From the NCBI GenBank assembly GCA_019614645.1, contig JABWDB010000067.1, forward strand, positions 868,001 to 932,000: a DNA stretch of 64,000 bases, read 5' to 3'. The translations under genes were made by a program, and so were the position numbers. The DNA is from Stratiolaelaps scimitus (taxonomy: Eukaryota; Arthropoda; Arachnida; Mesostigmata; Laelapidae). Positions 51,554 through 61,671 of this stretch are shown here, piece after piece. Positions within the stretch are counted from its first letter, which is position 1; each line of letters opens with the position of its first letter. Below the pieces are notes generated by a model. It had not been told where the DNA came from and ran no database searches. It was given only the letters and a program-made list of their open reading frames with translations.

Positions 51554-53945
51554 CCTTAATCAGGTCTGTCTCCTTCGGCGTTTTATGACCGAACGAATTA
51601 CCAAACATTTGAATGAATAAGCTCCACTTGATCATATTTTTTTCTTTCTTCGAAGCATAGCGGTGACTTCAATATCGATGTTTGACCAGCGGTGAAGAGG
51701 CCGGGGGCAAGGACAACATCTTAACGTAACAACATCATACAGCCGAGCCAGAGGCAGTAGTTAGGGCTCGTCCCGTTCAATAGAAGAAGTTGCCACCACG
51801 AACAACAACGTTGTTGTTGCTGTATGTGTCTTCTGCGTACGTTATATAACGAACCTTACGTTGATTGTGTTACGTAACGAAAACGTTACATCGGTGTTAC
51901 TTCGTAGTCGCTGTTGTTGCTGGCGATTACAGCGTGGCATAAATGTAATAAGCGGCGACAATGGTCGAACAGCGCGCAATAGTAACAACAGCAGCGGCGT
52001 CAAGTGGACGTCGGAAGGTCATTCATCATTCGATTTAACGGACATCCATCGGCCACACACCCACCCACCCAAACACCCACCACTTCGCCTCCGCCTTCTC
52101 AAATCAAATCAGATGGAGAAGCAATAACAACGACGACGACGACGACGACGACAAAGATAAAAAAAGAACACGAAGTTGTTGTTTGTTACCTTGGTCTCAT
52201 CCTGTTATTTCACAGTGTCCAGCATCTTTTCACAACACAGGACATAGTAACACATTTCCTGTCACTCGATTGAAGCAGGTCTTTCTCCTGCTCAGTTTTT
52301 TCGTTCAGTACTTTTTCATCCCTTTTCTAGAATCGACCAACGAACAAAACAAGCAGACGTCCACCCTAAAGACCAATCGATATATCACACACTGCTAATG
52401 TATTATATACATATCAACATTATATAGACGGTATGATCATCATCATCATCGCCATTTGCATGCGTGGATGTCTGCTTATTTGTCCGCTTGTCCAGCCGCC
52501 CGTCCATTCATTCATCCATCCATCCATTCATCCATCAATTTATTTACGTCCTCCTTCGTATGTAAGCGTCTAGGTGCCTCTGAATGTATGTGATTCTTGT
52601 ATCATATGATATATACACATTCGACTAATCGATAATCCTATTGATGATGATAATGGCACTGATGATTATCGATCATGTGGATGATGATGCCGACGGCGAC
52701 GGTGGGAGGAGCAGGAACGGCAGCAAGTCACAGTAACTGGCGGTGGTGGTTGAAGTGAAGACGATTATCAAATTCTGCTGACGTCCGACGAACAACTCGT
52801 CGCCAACGTACAAACGAATCCACATCGTTCATATTCGCGAGTGAACGCATCTTGCACGTACAAGTGAATGAATGAATTAATGCCCATCCACTGTCTGTCC
52901 GTTCATCTATGTATCTATCCATTCATTCGCTCGCTGTTGTGGCCAGAGTCCCTATGCGTGTTACATTCGGTCAGTTGCCTATTCATCGTTTGGTTGCTTC
53001 TCGTCTTTGGTTACTCACTCATTCTTTCGTATAACTTTCCTCGTGACTCTTTTCGGTGCCGCTCGTGGTGGTTTGTTTCGAAGGACTTTAAGAATCAACG
53101 ATAAGCTACCTTCACAACGACCACGACATTAACCGCAACAACAGCAACAACAACAACAAATTATGATGAGGTCCGGCGGTACACACACGCACACACACCG
53201 ACAGACAGATAGATAGACGTTCAGTAGTGGGATGGATGTGTCACTCATTAACCACTGTAGCTCCGTCCCATCGTCACCCCCTAAAGTCTATTGCACTGTC
53301 GTCTCGTGAAAAGTACGCGCTGCCACCCGCCGCAAGAGGTGTGTCATTGATGTGCGTGCTGCCATGCGCTGGCGCTATTGGCGTTTGTTGGCGGCCGTTC
53401 AACACTGAAGAAGAAGAAGAGGCAGCAGCAGCAGCTGCCCCCATTGCAATAGGCAGGCTAGCCGGCCGGGTGGCTGGCTGGCTGGCGGGGCTGGATGATT
53501 GACGTGGTCGCATGCGAACGGACGTGGTAACCGCGATGCCCTGCTGTTTAGGGACCATCGCTGTCGCTCCCAAAGTCCTTGACTCCCCGCGATCTTGACT
53601 TCCCGTCGACCATCCCGTCCCCCGGTGTGTTGTGTCCGTTCGTTGGCTCGCCCGCTCTTCGTTATCTTCTTCGTCTTGGTCTTCATGCACACGATGGCTG
53701 TATGCTGCCGCCTCTCCCTTCTATGTTTGTTACGTTGCTTGTTTGCCTCTGCGCGTGTCGATCTGTGTATGTACGTGTGTGTGTGTGTGCTGTTGTCGTG
53801 TCGGCGCCTGTGGGCTATTCTTTTTCGTCTTCTTCGTCTTCTTCTCTATTTTGGGATGTCGCTTTGTTCAGCTGTCTGAAGACTACTGAAGACCGGTGCA
53901 GAGTGCGTATAGTAGGGCAAATTGGTGAGCATCGTCACTGACTGC
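50690..53945. other. Long triplet- and dinucleotide-rich block, probably transcribed
   Basis: AGC, CGA (52131-52152), CATC, GAAG and CA/GT runs are frequent, and frames are open on both strands, including 231 codons at 50864-51559. None has protein-like composition: that frame is poor in stops because the strand is T-rich, and it ends in an (AT)n run. From about 53230 the DNA is GC-rich up to the peptide gene 2 promoter. Confidence 0.35.
51509..51548. repeat. (AT)n microsatellite
   Basis: AT repeats with one interrupting C. Confidence 0.9.
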
Positions 53946-53999
53946 ATACGTTGCTACTGAGATTTGACTTCGCCCAAACTGGGCGAGAGTGCAACGTAT
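53946..53999. promoter_or_regulatory. Nested inverted repeat upstream of peptide gene 2
   Basis: ATACGTTGC (53946) pairs with GCAACGTAT (53991-53999). Inside it TCGCCCA-AAC-TGGGCGA forms a tight hairpin (53970-53986). It lies about 70-125 bp before the TATA box, where a factor-binding site or hairpin would be plausible. Function is inference. Confidence 0.35.
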
Positions 54000-54070
54000 C
54001 CCCCTGAAGGCTGCGAGAGCCCCGAAGAAAGGGGGTCCTGTGTGAGGTGTTGCGCACGGCGTTTTCAATT

Positions 54071-54108
54071 CTATAAGTAATGTATACACGACGCAGGGAA
54101 GTCTCATC
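54071..54108 (+). promoter_or_regulatory. TATA box and initiator of peptide gene 2
   Basis: CTATAAGTA begins at 54071, and TCATCAG starts about 30 bp downstream near 54104. The TATA element is weaker than in gene 1, but the spacing is the same. The leader to the ATG is about 60 bp. Confidence 0.55.
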
Positions 54109-54162
54109 AGAGCATTTCGTTCAAGCACGGTGGATCTGAGCTACAACAAGCAGTAAAGCAAA

Positions 54163-54438
54163 ATGAGAGCGTGTACAATACTTCTGTTGGCAGCGGTCAT
54201 CGTAGTCGCCTACTTGGCGAGCGAGACTGAGGCGGACAAACATGAGATCATTAAAAAGATCGTGCTCAAATCGATTTTCAAGTCACTGAAGAGAGCCAAG
54301 TTTGTTCCCATCGTCGTACCATTCCATCTAACGAAACACCAGAACCACGGCTGGGAACCTCATGGCTGGGACGGTGGCCATGAAAAGTACCACGTACAGG
54401 AGATCGGAGGAGGACACGGCGGATGGAACGAGTGGTGA
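54163..54438 (+). CDS. Small secreted Lys-rich, Gly/His/Trp-tailed peptide, paralogue 2
   Basis: A complete intronless ORF of 91 codons. Residues 1-24 are a signal peptide (MRACTILLLAAVIVV core, ending SETEA), cleaved before DKHE. The mature part matches the peptide at 30306: by eye about 48 of the first 60 mature residues are identical, including IIKKIVLK, PIVVPFHL, QNHGWE and GGHEKYHVQEIGG. The Lys-rich segment is less basic than in paralogue 1 (about eight Lys/Arg, plus an extra Glu). The tail is shorter and ends GGWNEW. The signal peptides are unrelated in sequence although the mature parts are close. The ATG at 54163 follows CAAA, a good initiation context, about 60 bp past a predicted start site. 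The secreted nature is well supported. The function is unknown. Confidence 0.9.
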   Translation: MRACTILLLAAVIVVAYLASETEADKHEIIKKIVLKSIFKSLKRAKFVPIVVPFHLTKHQNHGWEPHGWDGGHEKYHVQEIGGGHGGWNEW

Positions 54439-55818
54439 TCGATAAAATCAGTGTTACGATCTGGTGAAGATCGTCATTGATGCCAACCTTCACGTTCAAC
54501 TAGAGTGTTGTGAGTTACGTCGTCGTCAACAATCATCGAGAATTCTACAATCAGGCGATCAGAAAAAAGACGTGCGCTGGTTCACCTAATCATACCGACG
54601 TAGACACATTTGGAGCTTCATCGTAGCGGAAGACCTCAAAAGACAATACGAGGACAACAATGCTGAGCACGAGAATTCACCCAGATACCCACACGCATCC
54701 ATCGTGAGATTGTGATCGCAGTCCCACGTTCTCTCAAGCTTGGACTAGCGCTCTCCGCCACCGGAGCAGCCACGCAAAAATAGCACCAGTTAACACCTCT
54801 GATCCATTATCTACATATATACACACACTCACAAATGTACGTCCAGACCGCCTTCTCGTGCTCGTTCGAAAACTCCGACAAAAGTATGCTACATTTCGTA
54901 GGCATCTGATCCCAAGTGTCTCGAAACACCGTTGAACACAAAGACGCACACAGTCGCTAAAAATTGAATTTTTGATATCATCGTCGAGAAATCCCAACGA
55001 GAAAAAGAAGAAATCCGCCTGCGGTTGTCGCCGCCAATTGCACAATCCCATCGTCTTAAATGACCGTGAACTAGCCAAGATCATCATCATCATCACCATC
55101 ATCATCGTGAAAGTTATGGATGATCGTGCCATCCCCGTCGCGTCATCGCTATCGTCTCTTAGTATGTGGTCATGTGCTGGTGCTGGTGGTGGTGGTGGTG
55201 TATATACATCGTTTAGTATACATCGTACGAGTATAGTAGTCCACATATAACGATATCTGCGTCTATTTCATGTGTATGTGTGGTGTGTGTGCTGTATATA
55301 TGTGTGTATGTATGTGTATTTGTAGCATACGTCATGCTTGTTTTCATCAGTCGTTGTCGTTGTATATTTATTGTTTTTGTATCATATAGTCAATTCTCGT
55401 CATACGCCTTCGATGAATACGTAAGCGTGCACGTGTGTTTAGTCGTTTGCTCATCTGTTCATTGTAAATATCATTGTTGTCATCAAGAGATCGTAATCGT
55501 GTTGAATTGTATCATGTCTTCCAGTCATATGTTGAAACACAAGGCACAACACACCGTCGTGTCCATCTTCGCAGGTCGTGACCCCCGTTACATATACACC
55601 CCCCCCCACCTCACCCCACCTCACCCCACAACCCTATTCGTTGTCTGATCAGTCGCCCTGCCGTCTCTATATTCAGTCAGCCAGTCAGTCAGTCAGCCTG
55701 TCTGTATGTTGTTATGTGCCATGTTATTCCCGTCGACTGCGGCGGTGTCGTTTTACTGTCAAAGATGACCATATATATAGATATATATATACTTGGTGTG
55801 TCCTGTAATAATAATAAA
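54439..55818 (+). other. Putative long 3' UTR of peptide gene 2
   Basis: About 1.37 kb runs from the stop to the first AATAAA (55813-55818). Like the trailer of gene 1 it holds ATC-type triplet runs (near 55081) and TG-rich tracts, and the AATAAA is followed by TAGAGACTGCT, which resembles TAGCGAAGTTGCT after the signal in gene 1. Open frames here (for example 54734-55246 on the minus strand) look like composition artefacts. Confidence 0.45.
55813..55818 (+). terminator. Poly(A) signal AATAAA, gene 2
   Basis: First canonical AATAAA downstream of the gene 2 stop codon, inside an (AAT)n-like run. Confidence 0.45.
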
Positions 55819-56324
55819 TAGAGACTGCTAATGTAGAGTTGGTTGTATGAATTGCATTCGCCATGCGTTTTAATTTGGATTTGGATCGGTGAATCATATC
55901 GAGGCCTCCATGTATAAATTACATGATGATCTCGATTGTGTAACAAGAAACGGGCACGTTAAACATAGCTGTTCGGTGAAACAGAGTGATAAGTTCTCAA
56001 GGAAGTATTAGCAGAATTACTTATGCAAATGACCAAGAGGATACAGCCTTAATATTGAAATGGTGCAAGACAATAGTAGTCCTACAGTAAAAGTCAAAAA
56101 GGTAATAAATTTGTTTAAATTAAGAAATTAAGTTATTAACACGTTTATTATTATTATTATTATTTCGTTTTGACCTCCTCTCTGCATTATTCCAGTGTTG
56201 TGGTGTCAATTTACGTTTACGAGAAATTCTGAATACGTTTGATTCGGACGTCATTTTCAAATACAAACGAAAAGCAAAGTAGATACTGCGGCTGACACTT
56301 TAGCACCTTCTCATGTCAGTCGCA

Positions 56325-56600
56325 CAGCCTGGTTATGCGGCCAATACAGGCGAACAAGCCAAGAACAGGAAATACGCCTCTGTGATCATTGAGTACTACT
56401 TTAAACCTGTAGCCTTCGAAACATTGGGGAGTGACCGGGGATAAAATCATTATACTTTCTTCAGATATTAGGAGAAAGGTTATCATCATTCGCTACAGGT
56501 GAACCACGTACAACCGAATTTTAAATCCAACGATTTTCCTAAGACATATCCAAAGGGGCAAAGCAATTTCTATTTTGGACACCCGCTTAAGGATTGGGGA
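56325..56600 (+). pseudogene. Non-LTR retrotransposon ORF C-terminus, copy B
   Basis: GYAANTGEQAKNRKYASVI (56334 onward) and FKPVAFETLG align with copy A at 20923. A damaged stretch then leads, across frames, to GEPRTTEF and IQRGKAISILD, matching the family's 'TGEPR-T-FLLQR' end. At least two frame changes and several stops are present, so it is older or faster decaying than copy A. Confidence 0.6.
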
Positions 56601-56769
56601 ACTAGTGCGTCCTTTTTTAGATATTCCATTAAGAATATATAGTGGTAGGTGTTCTTAGATGCATTTCACGTTCGGCGGGCAATTGTCGCCCACTTATATA
56701 ATTGATTAATGTTGTCACCAGTCCTCTTCTCAGTGTTTATACAAATCGTTATTTGTCTCTTTGCTTCGC

Positions 56770-56770
<1 letters not shown>

Positions 56771-56802
<32 letters not shown>
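56771..56802. repeat. (AT)n microsatellite
   Basis: 32 bp of AT repeats. Confidence 0.9.
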
Positions 56803-56805
<3 letters not shown>

Positions 56806-57945
56806 CAATGTTGCTGTGTTCGAAATAAAACTTTTACAAGCTACGTGCGAAGGAGTGATTCGTATACAGCGAGGGGCGGTTATTATTCCTGGTTAGTGTA
56901 CGCTTCGTACGTATCTTTTCCACATACATAGTTGTACATACAATTCACTAACTCACCGCGGTATGCTATGTATAGTGACTCTCGCGAAGTGGAACTCAGC
57001 TCTGCTTTAATCAATCACTGCGTGTTTGTGTGTGTGTGTGTGTGTATCCGTTTCAAGCGAACGACTGTCTTTGGTTCACCAGAACGAAAGTAATGTTCTC
57101 TGCCCCCTATTCTCTTACATACTAATTAGATTACGAACCGGAACTAGCTTGCTGACCCGTTCGCAGTCAGTGGGACAAAGCAAAATGGACAACAGCTGGT
57201 TGACGTTCCATTCGCTCAATACACTAGTCGGTACCTAGCGTCGGGTGGTCCCGGTTACTGTGTTAAGTCAACGTCCGTCGCCCAACCATCTGAGCCAACT
57301 CCTCACCACTGTACCTGTCTACACGATCTTTGTCTTCTAGCGCTGTCATCATTTGACAGCGAAGACCCATCCCTTGCCACGAAATGTTCAGATGCATGAA
57401 GAGGCGCAGTGGCCTCCATTCCCTGTTGTTCTTGCCGTTATTTAAGCGCCAATGCGCTCGGCTACAACCGACGTGCTTTGCCGTCTCCTGAATTTGAATT
57501 GGCTCCTATTGTACTGAACTACCGGACTAGGATTCACACTGTTAGCATTCATTACACTCAGATGGCGACAAGAAGTTCTCTCTCTCTCTCTTGGGATCTT
57601 CCCTGAATATGACTGTTCTTCCAGCAGCAGACGAGAAATTGCGTAACGATATTGTTTATATTTTTCATTGCGTTTGCAAATTTAAGCGTGGACATGACAT
57701 GCACAGCTCAAAATAGCTTTCATGATGTGTACATTCGATATTACAAATATTACAGTTCGATACGGCATTTCGATTATGGCTCATCGACTTTCGTTGTGGG
57801 CTACTTCGTTACCATTTTGTCATTGTTGGACTGAAAGCTTTCGCCATCACAATTTTTTCTAAGCATACTTGTGCAATAAAACGTATGTCTTACAAAAGAA
57901 ACGAGGCATAACATTTTCTTTTTCTTTGCTACACCTTTTCTTTGT

Positions 57946-58084
57946 CAGCGCGGTGGCTTGGACGGCTGAGTCTCTGACTGTAAAAAGCCAGAGGCCGCAG
58001 GTTTGAATCCCGTTGCATGACATATAAGAGAACTTAAGCATTCTATGCAGTTCCTTTAATAAATCAATAAAGCCTTACCTTACC
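57946..58084 (+). repeat. SINE family 1, copy d (most complete head)
   Basis: The head GCGCGGTGGCTTGGACGGCT resembles a tRNA A-box region, and CCGCAGGTTTGAATCCCG is the B box about 50 bp later. The family core TGACATATAAGAGAACTTAA and an ACCTTACC tail follow. This copy best shows the tRNA-derived origin. Confidence 0.75.
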
Positions 58085-58146
58085 GCCAACCTAGATTTTC
58101 TCCGTCTCTCCCCTAAAGTTTTCGGGCTGACTCTCAGCCAACATTT

Positions 58147-58206
58147 AAGGTAAAGGTAAAGGTTTTATTGGTTTATTAAAGGAGCTGCAATTTTACAATG
58201 CTTAAG
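58147..58206 (-). repeat. SINE family 1, copy e (tail)
   Basis: A minus-strand tail copy (GGTAAAGGTAAAGG through CAATGCTTAAGC). It lies 62 bp from copy d in the opposite orientation, so the pair can fold back. Confidence 0.7.
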
Positions 58207-59171
58207 CGTCGTAAAATTAACGTCTTTAACGTCCACAATACAACTGTTTTTAGCATTGCCGTCTCTCCCCTGGTATTATATAACAGGTAGGGATAAAACA
58301 AGTATTGCTCAAACCGAATCTCGACGGTAAGCTAACAAAAGATTTCAGCCAATGAGTAATTTCGAAGCAGTGCACTGTTTAATGTTATTTCCTTATCTAT
58401 TTCCTTATATATCTACTTATACTAATGCTTAGTATGCGCACGATTACTATGTTTTATCTATTGGTAGGTTGGAAAAGGTGTTAATGATGGAGTAGCCAAT
58501 AGGTCTTGTATCACTTGTTCGAGCTAAAAATCTTCGGCATCCAAGACCCGTATATCCGCTTGCTATCGAACTGTTATGAACATGAAAGTAACACCTCATT
58601 AGCGGAACTTCGTATAATGATTTATATGGCCGGGCGCGCCATATTTGAAGGACCAGCGTCTGAATCGGACAACAGAATTGTAAAAAAAAACCTGGGCACA
58701 CTGATAATATTTTAAAATTCTAGTCATAAAACATCTATGTCATCAGCAATTTTCCTAATAAAGAAATGCTTTCAATCTGTTGTATCTTCGTGCATTTTGA
58801 ATGGGAACCTCAACGGCTGTATCTTTGGTGCAAGTACTAGGCAGAATAATGAATTATGTGTAAGATGTATTCCATACACCTCATTTGGTTCCTGACTCAG
58901 AATTGGTCATCCTACTGGAGGGGCTAACTGAGACCCCTGAGAGTTTCATTAAAAAATCATCGTTCCGGCCCATAATATTTTTGCTTCTCTCGGTGAAGGA
59001 CTATATACTTCATCATTTATTTACATACCTATGTAGGTGCCTAGGAGAATTTTGCAACAGTAAGAACGGTAAAAACAAACAGTAGAATGTGTAGGGTGTA
59101 AACAGGGCACACACACTTCTATAATAATAATAATAATGGACATGTTTAGGATTGTTGGTGCACCAACTGGG

Positions 59172-59560
59172 TCAGTGAGATTGATCGAGAGCATTCTCCA
59201 ACGTAATATCTGGCCAGAACATTATCGCAATATCTACATGAACAGTTCGGATCTTTAACAATAAGAGGGAGTGTCGCCACGATAGTAGCGATTGTATTTC
59301 TAACCCCATAACGCATTTTAGAAATGCAGGCGTCACTTGGTCCAACTGCTCGACTGGAGCCGGCAAAAAATGTTCCCAAGTAATTTCGAGCCCGTAGGCG
59401 GCAACCAGCGCAATCTTGATATCAAACAACTTCAGCGTAGTTTGTAAAGAAAGCTTTGACGTCAAGCACTTGCGAGGCTGTCTGTATACGTGAACGAAGG
59501 CATCTCTGTGTTCGATCCTTAGAATTACCTTGAAGTTCGTCAATAGTTCATCAAGTATCC
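59172..59560 (-). pseudogene. LINE pol fragment after the reverse transcriptase
   Basis: The minus-strand frame (part of an ORF opening at 59684) includes LTSKLSLQTTLKLFDIKIAL, then VAAYGLEITWEHFLPAPVEQ and FLKCVMGL. The pattern 'LS--TALKLF--KI-PV--YGLE--W--L-P---E-L--V---FLKR-LG' is common just beyond the reverse transcriptase in non-LTR elements. The N-terminal part of the 170-codon frame is not recognisable, and no catalytic residues remain. Confidence 0.6.
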
Positions 59561-60349
59561 CCTTCATAGAACATATCATGGACAGAACACAATGAGCGCT
59601 GGTCGCGAGTGTTGGAATACAATCGCTATCAAAGCTTTCTCTGCAGACTGCGCTGAGGTTGCTTGATATCGAGATTACGCCCATTCCGACCTACAATAAT
59701 ATGAAACTTTTATTTGCATACTTGAACCTGCTTAGACACTATCTAGTTATTAAGGCTAGATGTTCAGGCCTCCGCTTGTGAGTGAAACTAATAACGGCTT
59801 CTATTTTCCGTCGCAGAGGCGAAGAAGTGAATATTCTTAAGCACGACGTTTGTCTTGCCTTGCCGTGCTCTTCTGAGAAGCGAATAAAGGCTATTTCGTC
59901 TCACGTAAGTGGACAACAACACCTTTGACACCGTGTACATAGAAGGGCTGAAATCGCTTTAAGGAATCCACGAATCTCTAGGGAAATGATGGAAGGCTGC
60001 CAGATTGACTTTCGCTGGTACCGTTCGAGCGTGCTCGGGCCCTGCTTTAAGATGCAACCATGACCCTCAGAGTAAGCTGCCTCGAAAGGGTCTTAAAGCA
60101 ACCAAACGATTGCCGGGGTCTGTAGAGAAACAGGGGCAGAAATACGACGGCCGGTTATGGAAGCCCTCCTGTTTTCATCGATGGGCATCCTTCAATGGGA
60201 AGAATAGAAAGTCATATGACTAAGTTACCCTGCTATCTCATTGAATATGTTATTATCTCGCATGCTATCACTTGTATGGAATACTAATTATATAAATGAT
60301 CGTGCAAGCAGTTTCAATGTTGCGTTAGCATAATATAGATGTTTCGCGC

Positions 60350-60460
60350 CTTTGAAATGAAAACACAGAATTTGACACAATTTGGGCAGCTCTGAAAAGA
60401 TTCAGCATCCCGTTACTTTGGTACGAATTACATTTCAAAGCTAGAAAATTTGGGCGAAAC
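60350..60460 (+). pseudogene. Possible reverse transcriptase scrap
   Basis: EFDTIWAALKRFSIPLLWYE resembles the 'FD-V----L---L---GIP' reverse transcriptase motif. It is short and isolated, and may be coincidence. Confidence 0.25.
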
Positions 60461-61406
60461 CATATAAAAATATAGAATTCCCATGCTCTTCATGTTTTCT
60501 TTAGATAAAATTTAAACAAATGATTAAATGCGAATACATTCATATTGCTCACTTCAGTTAATGGGTAAAGAACAGACCAGGATGGGGGGCGAATAGACTC
60601 TGTTTTCACAAACACTAAAAAATGTATAAATATTATATTCGCTATATATTGGATGACGATTACCATTTTGAAGAAGGTCAATGTCAAAATAAATCAGCTC
60701 ATCATAAGGGAATAGCTTCATCTTTATGCACAGTCCGCCGACGTTCACGCACCTATAATTGGTGCTATCAAAATGTTCTATTCGAGTCACGTCCCGCGGA
60801 TTATCGAGGAGAGCACTTTTATCGCTGACTCCATTTTCGTTACACATCCGCCCTTATCAATACACCTTATAATAGTCATGATGGCCGCCTTATGCCCTTT
60901 TTCCCTTGGAAGAAATCGAGAGAAGGGAGGCACCATCTAGTGATACTAAGTATAGTAACAACAACACGTGGAAATGCTGCGATACCAAGAAGACGTCGAT
61001 CGTTGCCTGTGCTCAAGAAGCTATGAAACCTGTCTCAGCTGTTTGTCGTCTATTCAAGTAACGCTGTGCTGCGGAATTCATTTACTTTGTTCACAACAAA
61101 TCTTGCCTTCGTTCAACATTTGCTCGATGTCATGAGACGACCATTGCCAGATTATTCTGTGTGTATGCACCACATGTGACAATGGTGTCAGTTCGCGTAG
61201 CTACGAGAAGGACGGCGTATGTGAAGGAACCTTGCTTGGTTAGAAACTTTATATCTCAACCTATATTTATTTGTATATGTCATCATGTCAGGCTGGATGG
61301 AATTATATCCATTAAAATCGTAAACTCATCTACTTTTTTACATTTTTGCGAACATCAAAAACATTAACGCTATATAATTAATAATAAAATACAGCTTTCA
61401 CCCAGA

Positions 61407-61447
61407 GAGGAGTCATGGTCTTCGGGTGGGCGAGACCATGACTCCTC
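61407..61447. repeat. 15-bp perfect inverted repeat, 11-bp loop
   Basis: GAGGAGTCATGGTCT (61407-61421) pairs with AGACCATGACTCCTC (61433-61447) around TCGGGTGGGCG. Confidence 0.7.
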
Positions 61448-61529
61448 CTTTCATAACTTTGTCGGACTAAAACTCCGTTTCACAACTTGACTGTTGCAAA
61501 CGTACATGATTGAAATTGACATTGTGACT

Positions 61530-61671
61530 GCATGGTGTATTAGTAGCCTACTTTCTACAGTACTGACTTACACACTACAGGTTCGAGCCCTGCCGTGTGA
61601 CACATAAGAGAGCTTAAGCATTGTAAAATTGCAGCTCCTTCAATAAACCAATAAACCTTTACCTTTACCTT
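61530..61671 (+). repeat. SINE family 1, copy f
   Basis: CTACAGGTTCGAGCCCTGCC holds the B box. GTGTGACACATAAGAGAGCT and the CTCCTTCAATAAACCAATAA element lead to a TTTACCTTTACC tail. A tRNA-like head probably starts near 61530. Confidence 0.75.

Larger units (their letters stand above)
55819..57945. other. No supported gene beyond the LINE scrap
   Basis: Contains the non-LTR fragment at 56325-56600, an (AT)n run and a (GT)n run near 57026. Frames at 57026-57238 and 57409-57606 are not recognised. Confidence 0.45.
58207..61529. other. No supported gene beyond LINE scraps
   Basis: A 69-codon frame at 58506-58715 (LFELKIFGIQDPYIRLLSNC) may be another reverse transcriptase scrap on the plus strand. 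The rest, outside 59172-59560 and 60350-60460, is AT-rich and not recognised. Confidence 0.4.

Noticed and set aside
50864..51559. Longest open frame in the window (231 codons, plus strand)
   Set aside because: It starts at TTG after a TAG, is dominated by Leu/Ile/Ser from T-rich DNA, and ends in Ile-Tyr repeats from an (AT)n run. No domain or signal is convincing.
54734..55246. 170-codon minus frame downstream of peptide gene 2
   Set aside because: It contains Met/Asp runs from CAT repeats, lies in the putative trailer, and has no homologous frame near gene 1.
57946..58020. Possible functional tRNA gene
   Set aside because: It has A- and B-box-like sequences but does not fold into a convincing cloverleaf, and it is fused to the SINE core.
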